DNA from: Pseudomonas sp. TH41
Lineage (GTDB): Bacteria; Pseudomonadota; Gammaproteobacteria; Pseudomonadales; Pseudomonadaceae
Assembly: GCF_016650695.1 (NCBI RefSeq)
Contig: NZ_JAEKFH010000003.1
Coordinates: forward strand, 1,136,001-1,200,000
DNA: 64,000 nucleotides
Direction of reading: 5' to 3'
Below are positions 39,761 to 48,263 of this stretch, piece after piece. The notes beneath the pieces are model-generated. The model had not been told where the DNA came from and ran no database searches. It saw nothing but the letters and a program-made list of their open reading frames with translations. Each line of letters opens with the position of its first letter. The first letter of the stretch is position 1. The position numbers and the translations under genes were made by a program.

Positions 39761-40663
39761 TCACGCCAGCTTCCCATTCCCCAGGCTCATCGGCACCTTG
39801 GGTTTGCGAAACACCAGCACGTTCCCCAGCATCACCATCACCAGACCCGCCAGCGCCGGCGCGGTCCACTGGTAACCTTCGACAAACGCCGACACGTTGA
39901 GCGCCACCACTGGGAACAACACGGTGCAGTAAGCCGCGCGCTCCGGGCCCATGCGCCCGACCAGCGTCAGGTACGCAGTGAACCCGATCACCGAACCCGG
40001 AATCACCAGGTACAGCAGCGAGCCGAGGTAGCGTGCATTCCACTCGATATCAAACGGAATGCCCTTGACCAGGCACCACACCGAGAGCATCGCCGCGCCA
40101 TACGCCATGCCCCAGGCATTGGTCGTCAGCGGCTTGAGGCCGGCCTTCTGTTGCAGGCTCGAGAGCATGTTGCCCGCCGAGAAGCACAGGGTTCCGCACA
40201 GCGCCAGGCCCAGACCGAGCAAGGTTTGCGGGCTGGCAGCGTGGCCGGCCAACTCAGGCCAGAACAACAGGCCAAGCCCAAGCAAGCCCAGCGCGCCGCC
40301 CATCAACACGTTACGGGCGATTTTCTGGCCGAAGAACACCCGCGCATTGAGGGCGTTCCACAGCGTCGCGGTGGAAAACACCACGGCCACCAGACCGCTG
40401 GGGATCCACTGGCTGGCGGTGAGGAAGCACATGAAGTTGACGCAGAACAGGCACAGCCCCTGTGCCAGGCAGATCAGGTGTCCGCGGCGGTTCATCACTT
40501 GCAGGCGCCGGCTGAGCAGCAACATCACAAACAGCACCAGCGCGGCGAGGCCGAAGCGATAGACGATCGACACCGGAATGGCCACCACGCCCAATTGCCA
40601 TTTGAGCGCAATCCAGGTGGTGCCCCAGATCAGCACGGTCAACAGGTACAAAGACAGGTTCAT
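39761..40663 (-). CDS. EamA/DMT-family transporter
   Basis: Ten-helix inner-membrane exporter of the drug/metabolite superfamily, with two EamA repeats (about residues 3-135 and 150-285) and the opening LLTVLIWGTTWIALKW typical of the family. It has 300 residues. The divergent AraC-type regulator and a palindrome between them suggest a regulated efflux of a small metabolite; the substrate is unknown. Confidence 0.9.
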   Translation of the reverse strand: MNLSLYLLTVLIWGTTWIALKWQLGVVAIPVSIVYRFGLAALVLFVMLLLSRRLQVMNRRGHLICLAQGLCLFCVNFMCFLTASQWIPSGLVAVVFSTATLWNALNARVFFGQKIARNVLMGGALGLLGLGLLFWPELAGHAASPQTLLGLGLALCGTLCFSAGNMLSSLQQKAGLKPLTTNAWGMAYGAAMLSVWCLVKGIPFDIEWNARYLGSLLYLVIPGSVIGFTAYLTLVGRMGPERAAYCTVLFPVVALNVSAFVEGYQWTAPALAGLVMVMLGNVLVFRKPKVPMSLGNGKLA

Positions 40664-40695
40664 GGCAAAGACTCCTCAATAGGGGCCCAGTGTCC

Positions 40696-40714
40696 TGCGC
40701 CAGCGCCTGGCGCA
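40696..40714. promoter_or_regulatory. Palindrome TGCGCCAGCGCCTGGCGCA between transporter and AraC genes
   Basis: Perfect 8+3+8 palindrome in the 138-base divergent gap. It could be an operator, or a hairpin in the leader of the transporter transcript. Confidence 0.45.
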
Positions 40715-40801
40715 CTTGCATAAACTTGCGCTTTTGTCAGGCGGCGGGCTGGCAGGCGAACGCCTACGGAGTAGGATGCAAGGCGTTGGAGAGAACCGAT
40801 C

Positions 40802-41677
40802 ATGCCCGCACTGGAAACCTTGCAAGTCTTTCAAGCCCTCAACCGCTCGCCCAATGCTCGTCTCGAGCACAGCGCCGAGCTCGGTGACGGCATGGCTGCA
40901 GCCTTGTGGAGCAACCATCACGACGCCCAGGATTACGAAGCGCCGAGCCACCACACCCTCTCTTGCTACATCGCCGGCGGCACCGGCACCTTTCGACGCG
41001 ACCAGCCCGGCACCAAGGGCGGTCCCGACAAGCTGTGCATCCTGCCGGCCGAGCATCAGTCTGGCTGGGTGATCAATGGCGACATTCGCCTGGCCCACCT
41101 GTATTTCAGCCCCGAACAATTCGCCCTCGGCTGCGTCACGCTGCTGGACCGCGAACCACGCGAACTGCAGTTGCGCGAAAGCACCTTTCTCGACGATCCA
41201 CGGCAAGCCCGGCGCTTTCGGCAGATGATCACCCTCAATTGGGATGAACCGGGTGAACGCCTGCTCACCAGCAGCCTGGCCCACGAAATGCTCAGCCACG
41301 CGCTGCTCTGCCAGGTCGGGATGCGCGAAGGGTTGCGGCTCAAGGGCGGGCTGGCGGCGCATCAGCGACGGCAGTTGGTGGAGTACATCGACAGTCAGTT
41401 GGCCGAAGCCATCAGTCTTGGGCAACTGGCGGGATTGTGTGCGCTGTCGGAATATCACTTTGCGCGGATGTTCAGGGAAAGCTTCGGTTTGCCGCCGCAT
41501 CAATATGTGTTGGCGCGGCGATTGAGCCGGGCGCGGGATTTGCTGCGTTCAACGTCACGGCCATTAGGAGAAATTGCATTGGCGTGCGGCTTTGCCAGTG
41601 CAAGTCATTTCACCAATCGGTTTCGCCAGGTGTTGGGTGGGACACCCGGGGAGTATCGGCAGGCGTTTTTGCGGTAA
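40802..41677 (+). CDS. AraC-family transcriptional regulator
   Basis: A cupin-like N-terminal sensing half of about 170 residues precedes a C-terminal AraC DNA-binding domain with both helix-turn-helix units (LGQLAGLCALSEYHFARMF and PLGEIALACGFASASHFTN) and the signature end FRQVLGGTPGEYR. It has 291 residues. Divergent to the EamA transporter, which is its likely target. Confidence 0.91.
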   Translation: MPALETLQVFQALNRSPNARLEHSAELGDGMAAALWSNHHDAQDYEAPSHHTLSCYIAGGTGTFRRDQPGTKGGPDKLCILPAEHQSGWVINGDIRLAHLYFSPEQFALGCVTLLDREPRELQLRESTFLDDPRQARRFRQMITLNWDEPGERLLTSSLAHEMLSHALLCQVGMREGLRLKGGLAAHQRRQLVEYIDSQLAEAISLGQLAGLCALSEYHFARMFRESFGLPPHQYVLARRLSRARDLLRSTSRPLGEIALACGFASASHFTNRFRQVLGGTPGEYRQAFLR

Positions 41678-41682
41678 AGCAA

Positions 41683-41762
41683 GATCAAAAGATCGCAGGC
41701 TCCGCCAGCTCCTACACGGAATATGCGTTTCCCTGTAGGAGCTGCCGCAGGCTGCGATCTTT
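41683..41762. repeat. REPIN after the AraC gene
   Basis: Inverted arms GATCAAAAGATCGCAGGCTC and complement, the left one slightly degenerate. Confidence 0.88.
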
Positions 41763-41773
41763 CAGCTCCCGCC

Positions 41774-41842
41774 TCAGAACTCCAACGTGCTGGACAACGT
41801 CACCTGCCGCGAATCGCCCATCGAGACAAAGAACCGGCTCGA
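41774..41842 (-). pseudogene. Remnant of the 3' end of a TonB-dependent receptor gene
   Basis: Minus-strand codons ending in a stop read FFVSMGDSRQVTLSSTLEF, a typical last beta-strand of a TonB-dependent siderophore receptor (GD-RQV-L, aromatic last residue). Upstream the frame runs straight into half of a REP, and the HPF/RaiA-like gene follows, so the rest of the receptor is gone. Short length limits certainty. Confidence 0.55.
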
Positions 41843-41861
41843 GCCTGCGCCAGTTGCTACA
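41843..41861. repeat. Half REP at the breakpoint of the receptor remnant
   Basis: GCCTGCGCCAGTTGCTACA resembles one arm of the GCCTTCGCCAGCTGCTACA family and has no partner. Confidence 0.65.
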
Positions 41862-41902
41862 AAAGAGCGGCGTTGTCGATGAGATCATTGAACGCACAAA
41901 CC

Positions 41903-41929
41903 AAAACGGGCCTGCATAAGCAGGCCCGT
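41903..41929 (-). terminator. Terminator of the HPF/RaiA-like gene
   Basis: ACGGGCCTGC-ATAA-GCAGGCCCGT is a 10-base-pair perfect hairpin; on the minus strand it is followed by TTTTGGTTTG. Confidence 0.8.
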
Positions 41930-41961
41930 CTTCAGTGGGAAGGTAAAAAGTAAATCAGGCT

Positions 41962-42369
41962 TCAGCCGTTTTGTGCAGCCTGTTCGTTCTCGAGAAACTC
42001 TTCTTCCAGCAATACATCAGCAGTGCGTCTCTCGAACGGCACCACAGCAGCTCGCGGTTTGCCCCGCAGTCTGCCAAACAGATGATCCAGTGCATGTTCG
42101 AGTTTTTCGGCTGCCCCGTCGATCGCCAGTTCCAGGGAGTCAGCTTTATGGGTGACAGAAATCGGTTGATGGCCTTTTGGCCGCGCTTCCAGTTGGCAGC
42201 GCAAATCGTGGGGACCCGGCTTGTCGCCGTTCTCGTCCCGCAGGTGAACCTCAACTCGGGTCAGGTCCTCTTCGTAACGTTCGAGCGTGCTCTCAATGGT
42301 AGTACGTACCCACTCCTCCAGTCGGATGCTGCTTTGAATATGGTTATCGCTGTTGACTTGGATTTGCAT
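41962..42369 (-). CDS. HPF/RaiA-family ribosome-associated protein
   Basis: The 135-residue product has the beta-alpha-beta-beta-beta-alpha pattern of ribosome hibernation factors (MQIQVNSDNHIQSS, then TRVEVHLRDENGDKPGPHDLRC, then ADSLELAIDGAAEKLEHALD). An acidic C-terminal tail is unusual and differs from rpoN-linked HPF. AAGGGATG precedes the ATG. It stands alone with its own terminator; ribosome binding is inferred from the family. Confidence 0.82.
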   Translation of the reverse strand: MQIQVNSDNHIQSSIRLEEWVRTTIESTLERYEEDLTRVEVHLRDENGDKPGPHDLRCQLEARPKGHQPISVTHKADSLELAIDGAAEKLEHALDHLFGRLRGKPRAAVVPFERRTADVLLEEEFLENEQAAQNG

Positions 42370-42582
42370 AGTTCATCCCTTATTTCAGCTAGCTCGCTAG
42401 AGGCCCTCCGGCTAGCCCTTGGGCGTCATCACCGTGACCTCTTACTTACACAATCGGTCTGTGCGAGGAACATTTCAACCCCTACAAAAAGATAAATTTC
42501 GATTCGCAAAAAAAGCCGGACAACGAACAAAAGCGCTGTTAAGGTCGGGAGTTGGGTCGCCACGCTTCTTTGTCATAATTAC

Positions 42583-43530
42583 TCACATCTGCTGCTCCGC
42601 CAGTGGATGCAGGCTACGAAAAACACCCGCCTCTTCCACCAGCCAGTCATGCACCGCGCGCACGCCCGGATGGCTCAGCGCACCTGGCGCGTAGAGCAGC
42701 ATGTAACGCTTGTGATTGGGCACCGCCAAACCAAAGGGCACGATCAACGCCCCCCGCTCCAGCTCATCGTTCAACAACGTTCGCCGTGCAATCGCCACGC
42801 CCATGCCGGCTATCGCCGCTTCGATGGTCAGGTGATTGCGATTGAACGTGTGCCCGCGCCGCACGTCGGCGCCCTCGAAGCCGATGGCATTGAGATAGAA
42901 CTCCCATTCCGCATATTCATAGCTGCCGCGCCAGGCGGTGATGTCGTGCAACAACGGAAAGTGCACCAGGTCCGCCGGCCCATGCAGCGGTGGACGGCCA
43001 CGCAACAGGCTCGGGGCGCAGACCGGGAAAATCTGCTCGTCGAGCAAGGCTGTGGATAACAATCCCGGATAACTGCCGTCGTTCAAGTCGATCGCCAGGT
43101 CGAAATCACCCTCGTGCAACGGCACGCTGCTGTCCTCGGCCACCAGCCGTAACTGAATGTCCGGGAAACGCTGCTGCAAACGCGGTAATCGCGGCGTCAG
43201 CCATTTGCTGAGGAAGGAGGGAATCGAGCGCACCCGCAATATGCCACTGATCATGCCTGCGTCCAGTCGTCGTAATTCCGCGTCGATACTGCCGTAAGCC
43301 TCATTGACCGTAATGGCCAGTCGCTGGCCTTCAGCGCTCAGTTCCACGCCGCGAGCGCGACGGTGGAACAAGCGAAAACCCAGCCGCTCTTCCAGCTGTC
43401 GGATTTGCTGACTGACCGCCCCCGGCGTGATGTGCAGTTCTTCCGCGCATCGGGTGAACGACAAGTGGCGCGCGGCACAGGAAAACACGTGCAGCCAGAC
43501 GTACGTCTGGGCATGCAATTGACGACTCAT
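42583..43530 (-). CDS. LysR-type regulator, GcvA-like
   Basis: The helix-turn-helix LSFTRCAEELHITPGAVSQQI and the flanking QLEERLGFRLFHRR match the GcvA subgroup; the C-terminal effector domain is complete (315 residues). It is divergent from the L-serine dehydratase gene, 136 bases away, and is the likely regulator of serine breakdown, as GcvA-like proteins handle glycine/serine signals. That target is inferred from position. Confidence 0.9.
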   Translation of the reverse strand: MSRQLHAQTYVWLHVFSCAARHLSFTRCAEELHITPGAVSQQIRQLEERLGFRLFHRRARGVELSAEGQRLAITVNEAYGSIDAELRRLDAGMISGILRVRSIPSFLSKWLTPRLPRLQQRFPDIQLRLVAEDSSVPLHEGDFDLAIDLNDGSYPGLLSTALLDEQIFPVCAPSLLRGRPPLHGPADLVHFPLLHDITAWRGSYEYAEWEFYLNAIGFEGADVRRGHTFNRNHLTIEAAIAGMGVAIARRTLLNDELERGALIVPFGLAVPNHKRYMLLYAPGALSHPGVRAVHDWLVEEAGVFRSLHPLAEQQM

Positions 43531-43666
43531 CGTTTAGTCCTGCTAAAGGCTGTCTTAGAAAGTTTGGTTGGTCACCGTGGACCGAGAGGAGCAGTATCGC
43601 CGAAATTGCGCTGGTCCTACAAAACATGGCAGCGATTCCCCTTCCATTGCTTGTATAGGCTTTAGC

Positions 43667-45043
43667 ATGGCTATCAGTGTTTTCGATCTTTTCAAAGTGG
43701 GTATCGGTCCGTCCAGTTCCCACACCGTCGGCCCGATGCGCGCCGCCGCGACCTTCGCCCAGGCGCTAACCGATCAGGGTTTGCTGGACGACGTCAGACG
43801 AGTAGAAATCCGCCTCTATGGTTCGCTTTCAGCCACCGGCGTCGGCCATGCCACCGACCGCGCCTGCGTCATGGGTTTGATGGGCGAGTGGCCGGACAGC
43901 ATCGATCCGACCCGTATCGACGAACGCATCCAAACCTTGCGCGAAACCGGTGAATTGTCTCTGGCAGGCAAAGCGACTATCGCCTTCAACTGGCAACGCG
44001 ATCTCCTGCTGCTCGACGAGAGTTTGCCCTACCACCCCAACGCCATGTCCCTGACAGCCTTTGGCGAAACGGGTGAATTGTCGGAGCAAACGTACTACTC
44101 GATCGGCGGTGGTTTTATCATCGAAGCGGCGGAAGCCGAATCCGGCATCGCGCCAACCAGCGACGTCGTGCTGCCGTACGATTTTTCCAGTGCCGCCGAA
44201 TTGCTCAGGCTCTGCAACCAGCATGGTTTGCGGGTTTCCGAGTTAATGATGGCCAACGAATTGGCCTGGCGCAGCGAAGCGGAAATCCGTCAGGGTTTGC
44301 TGCACATCTGGTCGGTGATGCGTGAGTGCGTCGAGCAAGGCTTGCGCCACGAGGGCATTCTGCCGGGCGGTCTGAATGTTCCGCGCCGCGCCGCGAAATT
44401 GCACCGCAGCCTGTTGGAAATCGGCAAGCCCAATGTCATCACCTCCACGCTGTCGGCCATGGAGTGGGTGAACCTGTTCGCCCTCGCCGTGAACGAAGAA
44501 AACGCTGCCGGCGGACGCATGGTCACCGCGCCAACAAACGGTGCGGCGGGAATCATTCCAGCTGTGCTGCACTACTACATGAAATTCAACCCAGAGGCGT
44601 CAGACGATGACGTGGTCGCGTTCTTCCTGGGCGCGGCGGCCGTAGGCATTCTCTGCAAGAAAAACGCTTCGATCTCTGGTGCAGAAGTCGGCTGCCAAGG
44701 TGAAGTTGGCTCGGCCTGCGCGATGGCTGCTGCCGGGCTGGCGGATGTGCTGGGCGCATCCCCGGAACAACTGGAAAACGCGGCTGAAATCGGGCTGGAA
44801 CACAACCTCGGCCTGACCTGCGACCCGGTCGGCGGCCTGGTTCAGGTGCCGTGTATCGAGCGCAACGCCATTGCTGCCGTGAAGGCGATCAACGCCACGC
44901 AAATGGCCCTGCGTGGAGATGGTAAACACTTCATTTCCCTGGACCGGGTAATCCGCACCATGCGCGATACCGGCGCTGACATGCACGACAAATACAAAGA
45001 GACGTCACGGGGTGGCCTGGCCGTGAGCTGGGTGGAGTGCTGA
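43667..45043 (+). CDS. sdaA: L-serine ammonia-lyase (L-serine dehydratase, single chain)
   Basis: [4Fe-4S] enzyme converting L-serine to pyruvate and ammonia. The N-terminal motif [16 protein letters not shown] and the C-terminal cluster cysteines ([42 protein letters not shown]) are intact. ATG 43667 starts [12 protein letters not shown]; 458 residues is the usual length. Pseudomonads carry two paralogues, so the symbol sdaA versus sdaB is provisional. Confidence 0.93.
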   Translation: MAISVFDLFKVGIGPSSSHTVGPMRAAATFAQALTDQGLLDDVRRVEIRLYGSLSATGVGHATDRACVMGLMGEWPDSIDPTRIDERIQTLRETGELSLAGKATIAFNWQRDLLLLDESLPYHPNAMSLTAFGETGELSEQTYYSIGGGFIIEAAEAESGIAPTSDVVLPYDFSSAAELLRLCNQHGLRVSELMMANELAWRSEAEIRQGLLHIWSVMRECVEQGLRHEGILPGGLNVPRRAAKLHRSLLEIGKPNVITSTLSAMEWVNLFALAVNEENAAGGRMVTAPTNGAAGIIPAVLHYYMKFNPEASDDDVVAFFLGAAAVGILCKKNASISGAEVGCQGEVGSACAMAAAGLADVLGASPEQLENAAEIGLEHNLGLTCDPVGGLVQVPCIERNAIAAVKAINATQMALRGDGKHFISLDRVIRTMRDTGADMHDKYKETSRGGLAVSWVEC

Positions 45044-45124
45044 TCGGCCGGCTTGCACCGTCTGCGATCATCGACGCATTCATGCCCTGAAACGGGCAGA
45101 CAGGCCCAGTAATTCCAGCGGCTA

Positions 45125-45271
45125 CACGCCTTGTAGCAGCTGGCGAAGCCTGCGTTCGGCTGCGCAGCAGTCGTAAACCTCAAGTACGAGATGGACCTGA
45201 TGCACCGCATTGCCTGATTTCACGGCTGCTGCGCAGCCGAACGCAGGCTTCGCCAGCTGCTACAAGGCGTG
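45125..45271. repeat. Large REPIN (tgtagcagctggcgaagcctgcg family)
   Basis: CACGCCTTGTAGCAGCTGGC and its complement form arms of more than 40 nearly perfect bases, including GCTGCGCAGC inner palindromes. The REPIN inside algE belongs to the same family. Confidence 0.92.
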
Positions 45272-45320
45272 CGCGCTCGTGGTCCGAAAATCTTTCCGGC
45301 ATACCACTTGCTAATGCCTC

Positions 45321-45419
45321 TGTAGGAGCTGCCGCAGGCTGCGATCTTTTGCTCTTGATTCTTAGCGCCCTTGATGTCGCGGAAGATCAAAAGATCGCAG
45401 CCTGCGGCAGCTCCTACAT
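45321..45419. repeat. REPIN (tgtaggagctgccgcagg family)
   Basis: Inverted arms TGTAGGAGCTGCCGCAGGC and complement separated by about 35 bases, only 50 bases from the previous REPIN. Confidence 0.92.
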
Positions 45420-45543
45420 GAAAATCGAAAACGCGAAAACGATGATGGCGATGTGGCCATGGAATGGCCGGTGGTCTGGTGTTGCGAACTAATCCTGATC
45501 ACGGCCGTCAACTACTGCACGTTCAATCAAGCGGTGACGCATC

Positions 45544-45861
45544 ATGGACAACCCCTTTCAGCTCATTACCGATGCCTTTGCAGCGGATTATCAGATCAAC
45601 CTGAGCATTCAAGGTCTGGACGGCAGCATCATGCTGACCCTCTCCAACAGTGGCCATGTGGTTGCCAAACGGATGATCAGCGCCGAACAACGCAATGACC
45701 CCGTCCGCCTCAAACGGCTGGTGCAAAGCATTCAGTTCGGCATCGCCATCGAGCAGGGCCAAAGCGCCATGGCGATCCTCGAGGCCATGACCGACGGCGA
45801 CAATCGCACCCTGCCGCCGCCACAAGTCAAAGGCCATTCCCGGCCGGCCATGAGGCTTTAA
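45544..45861 (+). CDS. DUF3509 protein
   Basis: A 105-residue soluble protein with the DUF3509 pattern (INLSIQGLDGSIMLTLSN, then VAKRMISAEQ and RLVQSIQFGIAIEQG). The family is nearly confined to pseudomonads and has no known role. Its 3' end overlaps the end of the convergent psiE gene by four bases. Confidence 0.82.
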   Translation: MDNPFQLITDAFAADYQINLSIQGLDGSIMLTLSNSGHVVAKRMISAEQRNDPVRLKRLVQSIQFGIAIEQGQSAMAILEAMTDGDNRTLPPPQVKGHSRPAMRL

Positions 45862-46358
45862 AGCTCGCCTTTTTCAACCTCGGGATGCTCGCCGGAACCC
45901 GCGCCGATCTTGCGCTGCGGGTGTTCGATCTTCACCGAGGGAAATTGCGACGAGGCATAGCGCACCACCAGGATCGAAAACGCCAGCAGCAGAATCCCGC
46001 CACACAAGTAGATGATCCCGATGTCTGGCGGATTGTGGTGCGAGACGTTGGAAATCAGCAGTCGTGTCAGCGCTGTGATCGCCACGTAGATCAAGAAGCG
46101 CACCGGCATGTGGTTGGTCTTGAAGTAAATCCCGACCATCGCGCCCAGTTCCAGGTAGATGAACAGCAGCAAGATGTCATCGATCTTGATGTGTCCAGCC
46201 TCGATCATCTGCAAAAATTCTATCACCGCCGCCCACGCAGTCACCGCACCAATGGCGAACAGCGCCATGTAGTGGAAGGTCTCGACGAACAGGTTGCCCA
46301 GAGACTCGGCCAGTTCATGCACGTTCTGCCGCAGATTTTCAGCCCAGTTTATTTTCAC
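45858..46358 (-). CDS. psiE: Phosphate-starvation-inducible membrane protein PsiE
   Basis: Four-helix inner-membrane protein (hydrophobic stretches near residues 28-48, 58-80, 88-105 and 115-135) with the PsiE segments LLLFIYLELGAMVGIYFKT and MPVRFLIYVAITALTRLL. It has 166 residues, including an extra hydrophilic C-terminal tail. No Pho box was recognised upstream, so phosphate control is inferred from the family only. Confidence 0.88.
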   Translation of the reverse strand: MKINWAENLRQNVHELAESLGNLFVETFHYMALFAIGAVTAWAAVIEFLQMIEAGHIKIDDILLLFIYLELGAMVGIYFKTNHMPVRFLIYVAITALTRLLISNVSHHNPPDIGIIYLCGGILLLAFSILVVRYASSQFPSVKIEHPQRKIGAGSGEHPEVEKGEL

Positions 46359-46501
46359 GATGATGCTTCCTTAGGTCGGCTCGACCGGATGATGCGGATT
46401 TGACGTGACGATTGTTCTGTATGCAGAAAAAAGGCCAGCGGCTGTGAATTGAGATGAGGGCTGGGTGACATGAGGCACGTCTGCGGTGTTCGGACGGACG
46501 C

Positions 46502-46566
46502 CTTCGCGGGCAAGCCCGCTCCCACAAGGACAGCTCCTATCCTGTGGGAGCGAGCCTGCTCGCGAT
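46502..46566. repeat. REP pair
   Basis: CTTCGCGGGCAAGCCCGCTC and GGGAGCGAGCCTGCTCGCGA face each other across about 16 bases; the two arms are of slightly different subtypes. Confidence 0.85.
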
Positions 46567-46655
46567 TGGGGCGACACGGTTCACTGACAACCACTGATTT
46601 CGGTCTACATTAAAAAGCCACTACCCAAAGCGCAGGGATTCGCTTATCCTTTTCG

Positions 46656-46671
46656 CTGTATATAAATACAG
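46656..46671. promoter_or_regulatory. LexA (SOS) box of yebG
   Basis: CTGTATATAAATACAG fits the CTG-N10-CAG LexA consensus with the usual A+T-rich centre, 43 bases before the yebG start. Confidence 0.9.
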
Positions 46672-46714
46672 TGGTCGAAACAGACAACTAATGTGAAGGC
46701 ATGTGAGGTGGTGA

Positions 46715-47071
46715 ATGGCCGTCGAAGTGGTATACCGCAGCAGCCGAGATCTGGAGCGCTTGTTCATGGATAAAGCCGAAGCTGACCGTCATGACAAAAT
46801 GCTCGAACTGGCCGAACTGCTGGCCGAAGTGTTGCAAAAAGCCGTTCCGTCGCTGACCGAACAGCAAGTGGAAGAAGCCGGGATCTACATGGCGAAGAAC
46901 CGCGATGTGTTCGCCAAGGCATTCAAGAGCCAGCCGGATGCTTTATCCGAACTGCTTAATGCGCCTGCTGAAGTCGCTGAAGAACCTGCTCCTGTAAAAG
47001 TGGATGTTCCTGTTGAAGTGCCAAGCGCTGAGCCGACCAAGCCAGCCAAAGCCGCCAAGACACCCAAGTAA
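46715..47071 (+). CDS. yebG: YebG, DNA-damage-inducible SOS protein
   Basis: Small SOS-regulon protein of unknown biochemical role. The N-terminal MAVEVVYRSSRD, the KAEADRHDKMLELAELL segment and the acidic middle match YebG. The 118-residue product has a Pro/Ala/Lys-rich tail (EPTKPAKAAKTPK) longer than in E. coli. The LexA box upstream supports the call, and a hairpin terminator follows. Position next to leucine dehydrogenase genes resembles P. aeruginosa. Confidence 0.9.
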   Translation: MAVEVVYRSSRDLERLFMDKAEADRHDKMLELAELLAEVLQKAVPSLTEQQVEEAGIYMAKNRDVFAKAFKSQPDALSELLNAPAEVAEEPAPVKVDVPVEVPSAEPTKPAKAAKTPK

Positions 47072-47089
47072 GCAACACCCGAATTGAAT

Positions 47090-47121
47090 AGGCCCTGAGT
47101 CATATGGCTCAGGGCCTTTTT
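47090..47121 (+). terminator. Terminator of yebG
   Basis: AGGCCCTGAG and CTCAGGGCCT pair perfectly around an 8-base loop and are followed by TTTT. Confidence 0.9.
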
Positions 47122-47136
47122 CATGGCCGCAGAATA

Positions 47137-48246
47137 CTAGGCCTCGGGTTGCTCCAATGCGTCCACTAACGCCTTGAAGAATCGCGCCGCCTCACCGCCC
47201 GTCACCACCCGGTGGTCGAAGGTCAGGGACAGCGGCAGGATCGAATGCACCACCACCGCGCCATCGACCGCCACCGGTTCGTCGCGAATCGCGCCGGCAG
47301 CGAGGATCGCCACTTGCGGCGGCACGACCACCGGGTTGGCGTAGCGTCCGAACAGCGTGCCGAAATTCGACAGGGTCAGGGTCGCGCCCATCATTTCCTT
47401 GGGCGGAATCGAGCGGGCCTGCACATCGGCCCGCAAGCGCATGACACCTTCCTTCAGGTCAGCCGCCGTGCGCTGGCCGACATCGCGCAGCACCGGCACA
47501 AACAAACCGTCCGGGGTGTCCACGGCGATGCCCAGGTCGAGCCGTTCGTGTTGTTTAAGCGTGAGGGTTTTGCCATCGAAAGCGCTGTTGAGCACCGGCT
47601 CTATGGCGCAAGCCGCCGCTATCGCCTTCGCCAGACGAATCAGCGGTTCCCGTGCCTGGCCCCAGCGATGCAGATCGGCGTCGCCGAAAATGGTCACCGG
47701 TACCACTTCGGCATGCGACCTGGCCATGTTCAACGCCATGCTGCGCCGCACACCGCGCAACCGCTCGCCACCGAAGCGCTCACGTTCGGCCTGGGAGGCG
47801 TTTTCCACATCGTTGCGAGTGATCAGGCCCTCGTGGCCGGAACCGGCCACCCCGCTCAATTCGACGCCGAGTTGCCGGGCCAATTGACGCACGGCCGGGG
47901 TGGCACGGTTCGCCAGGTGTTCGCGCGTCGAGGGTGCGGCGCCGATAAAGAACGAGTCCTCCTGATGATTGCCGCCACCTTCGAGACGCCCGACCACGGT
48001 GCCCGCGTCCGCTTCGCCTTCGTAACCGAGCAACGGTTCACCGACGTGAATGATGTCGCCCTCGCCGCCGTAGAGTTTCGCCACCACGCCATCGTAGGGC
48101 GCGGGGATTTCCACTAAGGCTTTGGCGGTTTCCACCGACACCAATAGCTGATCGGCCTTGACGGTATCGCCAGGCTTGACGTGCCAGCGGACGATTTCCG
48201 CTTCCTGCAAACCTTCGCCCAGATCCGGCAGTTTGAAATATTTCAT
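47137..48246 (-). CDS. Dihydrolipoamide acyltransferase (E2) of a 2-oxoacid dehydrogenase complex
   Basis: Core transacylase of the complex encoded by the adjacent E1 genes. The lipoyl domain carries the target lysine in VETAKALVEI; an E3-binding segment (ATPAVRQLARQLGVEL...ITRNDV) and the catalytic domain follow. ATG 48246 follows GGAGG. At 369 residues it is short for the family because it has one lipoyl domain and short linkers. The active-site segment reads DHRVVTGGEA, with Thr where most E2 proteins have Asp. No E3 gene is nearby. Confidence 0.9.
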   Translation of the reverse strand: MKYFKLPDLGEGLQEAEIVRWHVKPGDTVKADQLLVSVETAKALVEIPAPYDGVVAKLYGGEGDIIHVGEPLLGYEGEADAGTVVGRLEGGGNHQEDSFFIGAAPSTREHLANRATPAVRQLARQLGVELSGVAGSGHEGLITRNDVENASQAERERFGGERLRGVRRSMALNMARSHAEVVPVTIFGDADLHRWGQAREPLIRLAKAIAAACAIEPVLNSAFDGKTLTLKQHERLDLGIAVDTPDGLFVPVLRDVGQRTAADLKEGVMRLRADVQARSIPPKEMMGATLTLSNFGTLFGRYANPVVVPPQVAILAAGAIRDEPVAVDGAVVVHSILPLSLTFDHRVVTGGEAARFFKALVDALEQPEA

Positions 48247-48263
48247 GGCGGCCTCCGTGGGTT

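Larger units (their letters stand above)
45044..45543. other. Gene-free region with two REPINs
   Basis: These 500 bases hold two adjacent REPINs of different families and short flanks. The first 80 bases after the serine dehydratase stop contain a minus-strand stretch reading LELLGLSARFRA and a stop, which might be the tail of a lost gene, but it is too short to assign. Confidence 0.6.
46359..46714. other. Intergenic region psiE / yebG
   Basis: These 356 bases contain a REP pair (46502-46566), then an A+T-rich promoter region with the LexA box of yebG. No small gene is visible. Confidence 0.6.

Noticed and set aside
43568..43666. Longer start for the serine dehydratase
   Set aside because: The upstream codons do not resemble the family; [12 protein letters not shown] is the conserved N-terminus.
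45080..45122. Pseudogene call for the LELLGLSARFRA tail
   Set aside because: Only about 13 codons are readable, too few to name a family; kept as a comment within a finding.
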